DNA of 10,027 nucleotides, taken from Gammaproteobacteria bacterium. Lineage in GTDB: Bacteria > Pseudomonadota > Gammaproteobacteria > Xanthomonadales > Marinicellaceae. Below the pieces are notes generated by a model. It searched no databases. It was not told the DNA's origin and was given only the letters and a program-made list of their open reading frames with translations. A program made the position numbers and the translations under genes. The DNA is taken from the NCBI GenBank assembly GCA_030426705.1, contig JAUHXW010000084.1:1-10027 (forward strand). Direction: 5' to 3'. Each line of letters starts with the position of its first letter. Within the stretch, counting starts at the first letter, position 1. Of the stretch, positions 1-6,808 are shown piece by piece.

Positions 1-825
1 ACTCACGAGGACTGCAAACCATTCATCAAAGTTCAAAAAATGCTCAACAACAATCAGGTTAATGTGCCACAAATTCATGCTTTTGATGAAGAAAATGGTT
101 TTATGTTGCTCAGTGATTTCGGTGATGTATTATTTTTGGACGAACTTAATGCGGATCACGTAGACCATTTGTATTCGATGGCAATTGATGAATTGCTAAA
201 AATACAAAATACGGAAGCCAAAGATAAAATACCACCCTATGACCGCCACCTATTAAACAATGAACTGAATTTATTTTCAGAGTGGTTTATTGGTAAACAC
301 CTTGGAATTTCATTAAACAAAGCACAACAACAAACCATGCAAAATGTGCATGAGCTACTGATTGATAATGCTTTGTCACAGCCTAAAGTTATGGTTCATC
401 GCGACTATCACAGCCGCAACATCATGCTAACCGAACAAAAACCCGGCATCATAGATTTTCAGGATGCAGTGTATGGCCCAATCACTTATGACCTTGCTTC
501 ATTACTGAAGGATTGTTATATCAGCTGGCCTGCAGAGCAAATACAAGAATTTGTTCAACAATACATCGACAAATACAATCAGTTAAACCAGGCTGATTTG
601 GAATTTGATTCATTCATTAAATGGTTCGATTTGATGGCCGCACAAAGACACATGAAAGCCATAGGAATCTTTTGTCGTTTAAACTATCGGGATGGCAAGA
701 AAAAGTTTTTACATGACATTCCCAGAACCATGAGTTATTTAACAGATACATGCAAAAAATATCCAGAACTGTCTGATTTTTCTCAACTTTTATCTGAAAT
801 TCAACCCACTATCAATTGCTCATGA
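1..825 (+). CDS. amgK: N-acetylmuramate/N-acetylglucosamine kinase AmgK, 5' end cut by window
   Basis: Sugar kinase of the aminoglycoside-phosphotransferase fold. In Pseudomonas, AmgK phosphorylates the anomeric carbon of MurNAc (and GlcNAc) released by cytoplasmic peptidoglycan recycling. The frame is open from base 1, and the residues before the first ATG at 40 (THEDCKPFIKVQK) continue the family alignment, so that ATG is internal and the true start lies outside the window. The visible 274 residues compare with about 340 in the family. The catalytic loop HRDYHSRN is encoded at about 397-420 (HxDxxxxN, catalytic Asp) and the metal-binding IDFQDAVYGP at 451-480. The stop overlaps the start of murU by 4 bases, which suggests translational coupling in one operon. 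The murU neighbour favours AmgK over a generic phosphotransferase. No disruption is seen. Confidence 0.9.
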   Translation, partial: THEDCKPFIKVQKMLNNNQVNVPQIHAFDEENGFMLLSDFGDVLFLDELNADHVDHLYSMAIDELLKIQNTEAKDKIPPYDRHLLNNELNLFSEWFIGKHLGISLNKAQQQTMQNVHELLIDNALSQPKVMVHRDYHSRNIMLTEQKPGIIDFQDAVYGPITYDLASLLKDCYISWPAEQIQEFVQQYIDKYNQLNQADLEFDSFIKWFDLMAAQRHMKAIGIFCRLNYRDGKKKFLHDIPRTMSYLTDTCKKYPELSDFSQLLSEIQPTINCS

Positions 826-1493
826 TGAAAGCCATTATCCTGGCGGCTGGACGAGGTGAACGCCTCCGCCCTTTAACAGACCACACCCCTAAACCATTGA
901 CAACAGTTCAAGGCAAACCACTGCTAGGGAGGCACCTGGAACAATTGCTGAATGCTGGTTTCAAAGATGTGGTCATCAATGTTTGTTGGCTAAAAGAAAA
1001 AATCAAAGATTTTGTAAACCATCAAGCACCACATGAGTTAAACATTCAAATTTCAGACGAAGGTAATCAGGCACTGGAAACTGGCGGCGGTATTAGAAAA
1101 GCACTGCCACTACTTGGGAAATCACCTTTTTTGGCCATCAGTGCTGATGTCTTCACAGACTTTAATTTTAATGAATTACCCGTAATGTCTGATCAACAGC
1201 TGGTACATTTGGTCCTGGTAGAAAATCCCAAACACCACCCTGATGGAGACTTTGCCTTGTCAGGTGAACGAATGTTACTCAAGCAGTCAGATCAACCTTC
1301 ATATACTTATTCCGGTATAGGCCTGTTTCACCCTGAATTATTTACCGGCTTTGAAGCTGGTAATGTTTTCAAATTAGCACCTTTAATCAAAGAAGCCATT
1401 AAACAAAGACGTGCTACAGCACAAGTACATACTGGGCAATGGAGTGATGTAGGCACCCTTGAGCGATTAGATGAATTGAACAGGCAACAGTGA
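822..1493 (+). CDS. murU: N-acetylmuramate-1-phosphate uridylyltransferase MurU
   Basis: Cytoplasmic nucleotidyltransferase that converts MurNAc-1-phosphate and UTP into UDP-MurNAc. With AmgK it forms a recycling route that bypasses MurA, the fosfomycin target. The N-terminus carries the nucleotide-binding signature LAAGRGERLRPLT followed by TPKP. The sugar-binding ETGGGI is near residue 85-90, and the likely metal-binding aspartates are in SADVFTD (about D108) and WSDVGT (about D208), numbered from the second Met. The length of 222-223 residues equals that of Pseudomonas MurU. Two adjacent ATG codons (822 and 825) are possible starts: 822 gives an ATGA overlap with the amgK stop, and 825 gives the usual family start MKAIILAAG. 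Upstream in-frame TTG at 816 is unlikely. No clear Shine-Dalgarno is present, which fits coupling to amgK. Confidence 0.92.
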   Translation: MMKAIILAAGRGERLRPLTDHTPKPLTTVQGKPLLGRHLEQLLNAGFKDVVINVCWLKEKIKDFVNHQAPHELNIQISDEGNQALETGGGIRKALPLLGKSPFLAISADVFTDFNFNELPVMSDQQLVHLVLVENPKHHPDGDFALSGERMLLKQSDQPSYTYSGIGLFHPELFTGFEAGNVFKLAPLIKEAIKQRRATAQVHTGQWSDVGTLERLDELNRQQ

Positions 1494-1532
1494 TACAATC
1501 AATCCTCATCGATAACAAGCACCCATCAATAC

Positions 1533-3194
1533 ATGAAATATATTACTTTAAATAAACAATGTATATCACTGTTTTTATTATTCTTTTGCTTCCCTGTATT
1601 TGCCTCTGAAAACACAGAAAGTCATGTTGTCTATGCTGGAACCTGGTTGTCTGTTGTTCCACCTTTATTGGCCATTGTGATCGCTTTGTTTTTCAAACAA
1701 GTGATTCCTGCTTTATTCACAGGGCTGGTATTTGGCGTGTGGGTTATTGGTGGATTATCTGTACAATCCCTGTTTACTGCTCCATTACAAACCCTTGAGG
1801 TTTATGCAGTCAAAGCGCTGAATGATGAAGGACATGTTTCCATCATTTTATTTTCTTTCATGATTGGAGGTATGGTGGGAATCACCTCCCGCAATGGTGG
1901 TATGCAAGGAATCGTCAACTTAATCATCAAATGGGCCAACACAGTGAAAAGAGCCTGTTTATCAACCATTGCCATGGGCATGAGTATTTTCTTTGATGAT
2001 TATGCCAACACTTTAGTGGTAGGAAATACCATGCGTCCAGTGACGGATAAGATGAAAGTGTCTCGGGAAAAACTGGCTTATTTGGTTGATTCAACTGCAG
2101 CTCCCATAGCTTGTTTGGCTTTTGTGACAACTTGGGTGGGTTTTCAGGTGGGTTTAATTGATGATGCCATGAAAACTATTGGCTATACCGAAGAAGGTGG
2201 TTATGCCGTATTTTTACAAACCATCCCTTACAGCTTTTACCCCATTCTTGCCTTGTTATTGACCATCATGGTTGCGGTGACCGGAAAAGACATCGGCCCC
2301 ATGCATCAAGCTGAGTTGCGAGCACGCAACGGTGAGGTGGCCCCACCTACTGAAGACCGTCATGCTGAAGAAGAAATTTTACCCATAGAAAATAAGCCAC
2401 ATAAAGCCATCAATGCCATCCTGCCATTTGCCACCATGATTCTGATTGTGCTATTTGGTCTTTATATCACCGGTTTAGACCCTGAAAAGGAAAACCAATC
2501 AATCAGGGACATAGTGGGCAATTCTGATTCTTACAAAGCGCTTTTATGGGGTACCATGTCAGGTGTTTTGGTCGCCGCCATCTTGAGTGTGATTCAAGGT
2601 ATTTTAACTTTACAACAAACGGTCAATGCCTGGCTCAAAGGCATCAAACCCATGGTTTTGGCAATGATTATTCTGACCTTGGCCTGGTCATTGTCTGCAG
2701 TCAGTGAGCAATTACAAACCAGTCAATACATTTCTTCGTTGATTGAGGACACACTTTCAGTACACTGGTTGCCCATTTTGACCTTTTTGCTGGCCGCCTT
2801 AACGGCTTTTGCCACAGGTTCCAGTTGGGGCGCCATGGGCATATTGATCCCTTTAATTGTACCCATTGCATGGAATATGCTGACTGCACAACACGGCATT
2901 GATTCCAATTATTTTTACATCATCTACATCACCATAGCCAGTATTTTGGCCGGTGCTGTTTGGGGTGATCATTGTTCTCCTATTTCTGACACCACCATTT
3001 TGTCTTCAATGGCATCTGGTTGTGATCACATCGAACATGTAAGAACCCAAATTCCTTATGCCTTTTTGGCAGGTGGCTTTGCCATGATTGTGGGCATCAT
3101 TCCAGTGAGTTTTGGTTTATCACCCTGGTTGGCCATAATCATTTCTGCCACAGGTATGTTTTTGGCTCTGCAATGGAAAGGTAAAGCAGCATGA
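1533..3194 (+). CDS. NhaC-family Na+/H+ antiporter-like membrane protein
   Basis: Polytopic inner-membrane secondary transporter of the NhaC family, 553 residues with about a dozen hydrophobic segments. Family-typical stretches are FFDDYANTLVVGNTMRPVTD (about 153-172, with paired acidic residues), TGSSWGAMGILIPL (about 428-441) and GDHCSPISDTT (about 478-488). An acidic, charged loop lies near 255-292. Members exchange Na+ for H+, but several relatives carry organic acids or amino acids, so the substrate is not certain. The N-terminus looks like a cleavable signal peptide (hydrophobic 11-24, possible cut after FPVFAS), which would come before the first core helix near residue 38. The gene starts 39 bases after murU and its stop overlaps nudJ by 4 bases, so it is probably co-transcribed with both. 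No convincing ribosome-binding site was found before the ATG. Confidence 0.85.
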   Translation: MKYITLNKQCISLFLLFFCFPVFASENTESHVVYAGTWLSVVPPLLAIVIALFFKQVIPALFTGLVFGVWVIGGLSVQSLFTAPLQTLEVYAVKALNDEGHVSIILFSFMIGGMVGITSRNGGMQGIVNLIIKWANTVKRACLSTIAMGMSIFFDDYANTLVVGNTMRPVTDKMKVSREKLAYLVDSTAAPIACLAFVTTWVGFQVGLIDDAMKTIGYTEEGGYAVFLQTIPYSFYPILALLLTIMVAVTGKDIGPMHQAELRARNGEVAPPTEDRHAEEEILPIENKPHKAINAILPFATMILIVLFGLYITGLDPEKENQSIRDIVGNSDSYKALLWGTMSGVLVAAILSVIQGILTLQQTVNAWLKGIKPMVLAMIILTLAWSLSAVSEQLQTSQYISSLIEDTLSVHWLPILTFLLAALTAFATGSSWGAMGILIPLIVPIAWNMLTAQHGIDSNYFYIIYITIASILAGAVWGDHCSPISDTTILSSMASGCDHIEHVRTQIPYAFLAGGFAMIVGIIPVSFGLSPWLAIIISATGMFLALQWKGKAA

Positions 3195-3640
3195 GGGAAT
3201 GGCTACCACGCGTGACTGTTGCCACCATTGTTGAAGATAATGGTAAGTTTTTAATGGTTGAGGAAGACATTTACGGTGAAAAAATACTCAATCAACCAGC
3301 CGGTCATCTTGAGCCAGGTGAGTCATTGATTGAAGCTGCAATAAGGGAAACTTTGGAAGAAACGGGATGGCACGTAGAGGTTACTCATTTGGTTGAATTT
3401 TCACAATGGACCAGCTCTAACAGCAATAATCATTACTTGCGTTCCTGTTTTGCCGGGAAAGCACTCAAATTCAACCCGCAACAAACTCTTGATGACGGTA
3501 TCATCCGTGCCGTTTGGATGAGCCGTGATGAAGTGGCACAAAACGCACATCGTTTGCGTTCTCCCCTTGTTTTGCACCACATTGACCACTATATCAACGG
3601 CAAACGAACGGACACAGATGTGTTCAGCTATTACGATTGA
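3191..3640 (+). CDS. nudJ: Nudix phosphatase NudJ
   Basis: Small cytoplasmic Nudix hydrolase of 149 residues (E. coli NudJ has 153). The complete Nudix box G-x5-E-x7-R-E-x2-E-E-x-G-W occupies residues 38-60, with the metal-binding glutamates in RETLEETGW. E. coli NudJ hydrolyses nucleoside di- and triphosphates and the thiamine precursor HMP-PP; the exact substrate here is inferred. The assignment to NudJ rests on sequence plus position, because nudJ directly precedes mnmA and hflD in many gammaproteobacteria, as here. The start ATG shares ATGA with the antiporter stop, so translation is probably coupled. Ten bases after its stop a multi-hairpin repeat begins, which separates it from mnmA. 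Confidence 0.88.
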   Translation: MREWLPRVTVATIVEDNGKFLMVEEDIYGEKILNQPAGHLEPGESLIEAAIRETLEETGWHVEVTHLVEFSQWTSSNSNNHYLRSCFAGKALKFNPQQTLDDGIIRAVWMSRDEVAQNAHRLRSPLVLHHIDHYINGKRTDTDVFSYYD

Positions 3641-3649
3641 AACTTATAG

Positions 3650-3834
3650 CCCCTGAAAAAGTCCTTCCTGGCCTTTTTCAGGGTCGGTCAAAAAAACACT
3701 TAACCGTTAAAATGCGATTTAACTGATGTTTTTTGACCTCACTTGAGCCTTTCGGCTCAAGGTGGAACATCCGTGTACCACATCGTCGACCAGAAAATGC
3801 ACGGCGGGACCTGTTCTCTGGTTGAAAATATGCA
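3650..3834 (+). repeat. Five-hairpin repeat element, copy A
   Basis: Non-coding element that recurs in inverted orientation at 5682-5867, with about 85% identity by hand alignment. Five stem-loops follow in order. H1: CCCTGAAAAAG 3651-3661 with CTTTTTCAGGG 3673-3683. H2: long stem 3686-3738, GGTCAAAAAA paired with TTTTTTGACC, with inner GTTAAA/TTTAAC. H3: TTGAGCC/GGCTCAA, 3743-3760. H4: 3762-3781, with one mismatch. H5: 3787-3824, imperfect with G-U pairs. It begins 10 bases after the nudJ stop. No open reading frame or transposase is present. It could be a miniature transposable element, a REP-like palindromic unit or a structured 3' RNA; I do not recognise the family. H1 lacks a U-tract, so it is not a standard terminator. 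Confidence 0.85.
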
Positions 3835-3880
3835 GTACAAAAGTAAATTTTTATAAGCAACGATAATATTTGCAATATCA

Positions 3881-3886
3881 GGAGAG
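3881..3886 (+). promoter_or_regulatory. Ribosome-binding site of mnmA
   Basis: GGAGAG lies 7 bases before the ATG at 3894. This strong Shine-Dalgarno fixes the mnmA start at MKVITGMSGG rather than at the upstream in-frame TTG at 3870. Confidence 0.8.
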
Positions 3887-3893
3887 ACTAATA

Positions 3894-4984
3894 ATGAAAG
3901 TAATCACAGGAATGTCAGGTGGCGTTGACTCGTCTGTGAGTGCTGCCCTACTGAAAAAACAAGGAATGCATGTTGAAGGCATGTTCATGAAAAACTGGGA
4001 AGAGGACGACACCCAGGAATTTTGTACAGCCGATGAAGATGTCAAAGACGCCCAAGCAGTTTGTGATAAATTAGGAATTTCGCGTCAGAATATTGGGATA
4101 ATGTTTTCGAAGAATTTCTCACCGAATACCAACAAGGCAGAACACCTAACCCTGATATCTTGTGTAATCGCGAAATCAAATTCAAAACGTTTTTAGATCA
4201 TGCCGATGATTTGGGCGCAGACAAGATGGCCACAGGCCACTATGTTCGCAAGGCTGAACATAAAGGTGAATTTCTATTACTGAAAGGCTTGGATACAAAT
4301 AAGGACCAAAGTTATTTCTTGTACACAATCAATCAGTACCAATTATCCCGCACGCTGTTTCCAGTTGGGGAAATTGAAAAACCGGAAGTGAGGCGCATTG
4401 CGGAAGATTTGGGTTTGGATGTTTATAACAAAAAAGATTCAACCGGCATTTGCTTTATAGGTGAAAAGCGTTTCCAAACCTTTTTATCCACTTATTTAAA
4501 GCCCAATCCTGGTGAAATTGTGACCCCTGCTGGACAAGTGGTGGGTAAACACAATGGCTTGATGTATTACACCATCGGCCAAAGACAAGGCCTTGGCATT
4601 GGAGGTGTTAAAGACGCACTACCCGAACCGTGGTTTGTGATTGCCAAAAACCATCAGAACAATCAGTTGATAGTAGGCCAAAGCCGCGATGAAGCTTTGC
4701 TGCTGGATGATTCACTGATTGCCAAACAATGCAGCTGGGTATCAGATAAAGCACCGGTGTTTCCGTTTAAATGCCACGCCAAGATACGCTACAGACAAGC
4801 CGATCAGGCTTGTACCGTGATGATTGATGATCATGACACCATCAAGGTTGTTTTTGATGAAGCTCAACGTGCCATCACACCTGGGCAATCCATTGTGTTT
4901 TATCAAGATGATGTCTGTCTGGGAGGCGCTGTCATCGAATCGTCTCAATTATTAACTTCCACTTGTGAATTGAAATCGAAATGA
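3894..4984 (+). pseudogene. mnmA: tRNA-specific 2-thiouridylase MnmA, frame broken near 4076
   Basis: MnmA puts sulfur on U34 of tRNA-Lys, -Glu and -Gln, using ATP and sulfur relayed by the Tus/IscS system. The first frame gives the N-type ATP-pyrophosphatase loop GMSGGVDSS and matches the family through CDKLGI (residue 62), then runs into unrelated residues and stops at 4196. The -1 frame takes over from about 4076 (NFASEYWDNVFEEF) and continues to the stop at 4984. It carries catalytic Cys in PDILCN, KDQSYFLYT, catalytic Cys in TGICFIG and the C-terminal domain. The usual residues between GI and NFA (E. coli ELHTV) are missing, so the lesion looks like a 19-base deletion across a shared AATT; restoring it gives 369 residues against 368 in E. 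coli. The gene is dead unless this is an assembly fault. Its stop overlaps hflD by 4 bases. Confidence 0.9.
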
Positions 4985-5589
4985 AAAATCAAACCATAGC
5001 CCTCGCTGCTGTCTATCAATCTGCGCTCATGGCGCATGAACTGGCCAATTCCGGAGCCGTTCGAGATACCAAAAGCTGGGAAGTAAGTATTAACAGTTTG
5101 TATAAAATTGACGCCAGTTCTACTGAAGATATTTTCAACAATGACATGTCAGGGTTGGCTTTGGGTTTGGGGACTTTAATCAAATCTTTCAATAAAGACA
5201 GTCACTATATAAACGTCATCAAATACACCATCACCCTGCTCTCGCTTGCTGGCAAACTTCAACAGCGACCTGAGATGATGGACATCATAGCAAAAGGACT
5301 GAACGAATCAAAAGTACTGCAACACAATGATGACCCTTTGAACCAAGCAGTGATTGGAAAATTAGCACAGATTTATTCGAAAACCATCAGTCAAATGCAA
5401 CCCAGAGTTATCGTGGCTGGTCAGCCATTTCACCTTAAAGACCCAGGTACCACAGAAAAAATACGTGCCATTTTACTCGCTGGAATCAGAGCTGCTGTGC
5501 TGTGGCGTCAAGTGGGTGGCACACAGTTACAATTGCTGTTTAAACGCAAGGCCTATATTGATGAAGCCAAATCTTTGTTACAGGCATAA
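4981..5589 (+). CDS. hflD: HflD homologue (high frequency lysogenisation protein)
   Basis: Predicted mainly helical protein of 202 residues (E. coli HflD 213). In E. coli, HflD is peripheral to the inner membrane and affects lambda lysogeny through the phage CII protein; its normal cellular role is unclear. The match is seen in the N-terminal pattern ALAAVYQSALMAHELANSG, the middle segment GLALGLGTLIKSF, and the C-terminal stretch RAILLAGIRAAVLWRQVGG. The position directly after mnmA is conserved in gammaproteobacteria; purB, the usual next gene, is absent here. The start overlaps the mnmA stop as ATGA and no independent Shine-Dalgarno is seen, so translation would normally be coupled to mnmA. 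The mnmA frameshift would interfere with that. An intrinsic terminator follows immediately. Confidence 0.88.
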   Translation: MKNQTIALAAVYQSALMAHELANSGAVRDTKSWEVSINSLYKIDASSTEDIFNNDMSGLALGLGTLIKSFNKDSHYINVIKYTITLLSLAGKLQQRPEMMDIIAKGLNESKVLQHNDDPLNQAVIGKLAQIYSKTISQMQPRVIVAGQPFHLKDPGTTEKIRAILLAGIRAAVLWRQVGGTQLQLLFKRKAYIDEAKSLLQA

Positions 5590-5590
5590 A

Positions 5591-5619
5591 AAAGCCCAAA
5601 AAAAAAATTTCTGGGCTTT
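5591..5619 (+). terminator. Intrinsic terminator after hflD, probably bidirectional
   Basis: Stem AAAGCCCA (5591-5598) pairs with TGGGCTTT (5612-5619) around an A/T-rich loop. The top strand ends in TTTAATAATT; read on the other strand the stem is followed by a run of six T. It can end hflD transcription and also stop read-through from the minus-strand gene at 5891-6538. Confidence 0.75.
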
Positions 5620-5622
5620 AAT

Positions 5623-5877
5623 AATTAGTCGAACCTGAAAAATGCATAACATACTGTTAAATATAAGTAATTCTCTCATGGTGCATATTATTTCGACCAG
5701 AAAACAACCACTAACCTGCATTTTTCTGGTCGACGGTGTGGCACATGGAAGTGCCACCTTGAGCCAGAAGGCTCAAGTGAGGTCAAAAAACACCAGTTAA
5801 ATCGCACTTTAACGGTTAAGTGTTTTTTGACCAATCCTGATAAAGGCCAGAATGGACTTTTTCAGGGGCGACTAATT
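5623..5877 (-). mobile_element. Miniature inverted-repeat element containing copy B of the five-hairpin repeat
   Basis: Non-coding 255-base unit. The ends are AATTAGTCGAACCTGAAAAA (5623-5642) and its inverted partner TTTTTCAGGGGCGACTAATT (5858-5877), 18 of 20 bases matching. The inner 5682-5867 is the reverse complement of copy A. Hairpins, given in + coordinates: H5 CGACCAGAAAA/TTTTCTGGTCG (5694-5732, perfect), H4 GTGGCAC/GTGCCAC (5738-5757), H3 TTGAGCC/GGCTCAA (5759-5776), H2 with a 13-base perfect outer stem (5781-5832), and H1 (5836-5866, one mismatch). The segment 5643-5681 lies inside the terminal repeats and has no counterpart in copy A. No clear target-site duplication is seen. Relative to transcription it sits about 14-24 bases after the stop of the minus-strand gene, the same arrangement as copy A after nudJ. 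Confidence 0.7.
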
Positions 5878-5890
5878 AAAAGCTTTTGGT

Positions 5891-6538
5891 CTACTCTTCA
5901 GTTTCAATCACTTCGATTTCATCTAATGTGACTTCACCATTGGGAACATTAAATTCATAATTGAAAATAAAGTCATCAATTTGTTTTTTCAGATTACTTC
6001 CAGTTACTACCTGACCCGAATTTAATTGAATTTGCAAGAATGGTGGAATATATCCTTTGATATGCGTCCCTGTGAATTGCAGATTTTTTTTCCAGGATTC
6101 GCGTTTAGCCATTGTTACAAAACTGCCGTAGGTCTCTAATAATTCTGATTTTCGTTCTTCAGCTTTTTTAATTTCATTGGGTTGTAAAATCGTTTCTAAA
6201 TTAGCAATGATGTCTTCAATCATGACTCCATTATCCAGTTTTTTTGTATCAACAATTTTGTACCATGCCAAAGCTTCTACATAATTCTTATCTTGCATGT
6301 TATACAGACCAATCAACGAAACTGCCAAATGATTGCCATATTCCGCAGATTTTTTGAAGTTTTTCAATGCCGAATCTCTGAAGCCATCTTTCTCATCATC
6401 CAGTCCACGTGCAAAATATTCCTGATCAGGTTTAATGATGTTACCCATATCATCAAAGTGCAACCCATATTCTTTGGCCGACACTGACATGACAGAAACA
6501 GAAAGAAGTATTAACACTAACCATTTATTTTTTTTCAT
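5891..6538 (-). CDS. Exported SEL1-like repeat protein of unknown function
   Basis: Protein of 215 residues; I do not recognise an orthologue. Residues 1-21 form a signal peptide (KKNK, hydrophobic LVLILLSVSV, cut after SVSA), so it is probably periplasmic. Residues about 42-97 resemble one and a half SEL1/TPR-like helical repeats: ALKNFKKSAEYGNHLA, then NYVEALAWYKI. A helix with PNEIKKAEERK follows at about 120-136, a tail often seen after SEL1 repeats. The remaining C-terminal part (about 150-215) has no motif I recognise and ends in a very acidic stretch (DEIEVIETEE). There are no cysteines. GGGA lies 5 bases before the ATG at 6538. It appears monocistronic, with a hairpin upstream and the repeat element right after its stop. 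SEL1 proteins usually mediate protein-protein contacts; the partner is unknown. Confidence 0.75.
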   Translation of the reverse strand: MKKNKWLVLILLSVSVMSVSAKEYGLHFDDMGNIIKPDQEYFARGLDDEKDGFRDSALKNFKKSAEYGNHLAVSLIGLYNMQDKNYVEALAWYKIVDTKKLDNGVMIEDIIANLETILQPNEIKKAEERKSELLETYGSFVTMAKRESWKKNLQFTGTHIKGYIPPFLQIQLNSGQVVTGSNLKKQIDDFIFNYEFNVPNGEVTLDEIEVIETEE

Positions 6539-6676
6539 ATTTATCCCATTTGTTTGAATTTATCTAATTAATTTAATCATGAAAACAAGTCAGTTTTTGA
6601 GTGTGAAAAGTCACTATTTATCACAAATTAAAAACCAGCTTGCACAATAATAAACATTTAAAATGAATCAAAACTG

Positions 6677-6696
6677 AACCAAAGTAACCTTTGGTT
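6677..6696. promoter_or_regulatory. Perfect palindrome between the two minus-strand genes
   Basis: AACCAAAG (6677-6684) and CTTTGGTT (6689-6696) pair perfectly around TAAC. It lies about 140 bases upstream of the minus-strand gene that starts at 6538 and about 110 bases after the hydrolase stop. It could be an operator for the former or a weak back-up terminator for the latter; no T-run directly follows. Confidence 0.4.
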
Positions 6697-6753
6697 TAAT
6701 CTGAACAAAGCGGTCTGTATCAAGGATGATGCGCAAAAAAAAGTGCGAATATA

Positions 6754-6785
6754 GAAAGGGCCTGGCAAAATTACCAAGCCCTTTC
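6754..6785 (-). terminator. Terminator-like hairpin after the secreted hydrolase gene
   Basis: On the minus strand GAAAGGGCTTGG pairs with CCAGGCCCTTTC over 12 positions, with one G-U wobble and an 8-base loop, starting about 24 bases after the stop. On the plus strand the same position is a C-A mismatch, so the structure favours minus-strand RNA. The T-run (8 T, about 6732-6742) comes only about 11 bases later and is itself part of a small CGCA/TGCG hairpin, so termination may be imperfect. Confidence 0.65.
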
Positions 6786-6808
6786 AGAAAGGAATAAAAT
6801 ATTATTTC

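Noticed and set aside
40..42. ATG at 40 as the amgK start
   Set aside because: The upstream in-frame residues continue the AmgK alignment to the window edge, and a start at 40 would remove the N-terminal lobe.
3651..3683. H1 hairpin as an intrinsic terminator for nudJ
   Set aside because: The stem is good but no T-run follows it, and it belongs to the repeated element.
3822..3869. A promoter for mnmA (TTGAAA at 3822, TATAAG at 3852 or TAATAT at 3864)
   Set aside because: Spacing is 24 bases or more, or no -35 is found at a proper distance; the region is simply A/T-rich, so I could not support a specific promoter.
3678..3875. A 65-residue minus-strand open frame across repeat copy A
   Set aside because: It runs through the palindromic repeat, has no ribosome-binding site, and the copy B sequence does not keep it as a conserved protein.
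4060..4100. Programmed -1 frameshift in mnmA
   Set aside because: There is no X-XXY-YYZ slippery heptamer at the junction, and several conserved residues are missing as well, which slippage alone does not explain.
4160..4984. A separate gene starting at the TTG at 4160
   Set aside because: The TTG is an internal Leu codon in PDILCN of MnmA; the same frame matches MnmA well upstream of it, from about 4076.
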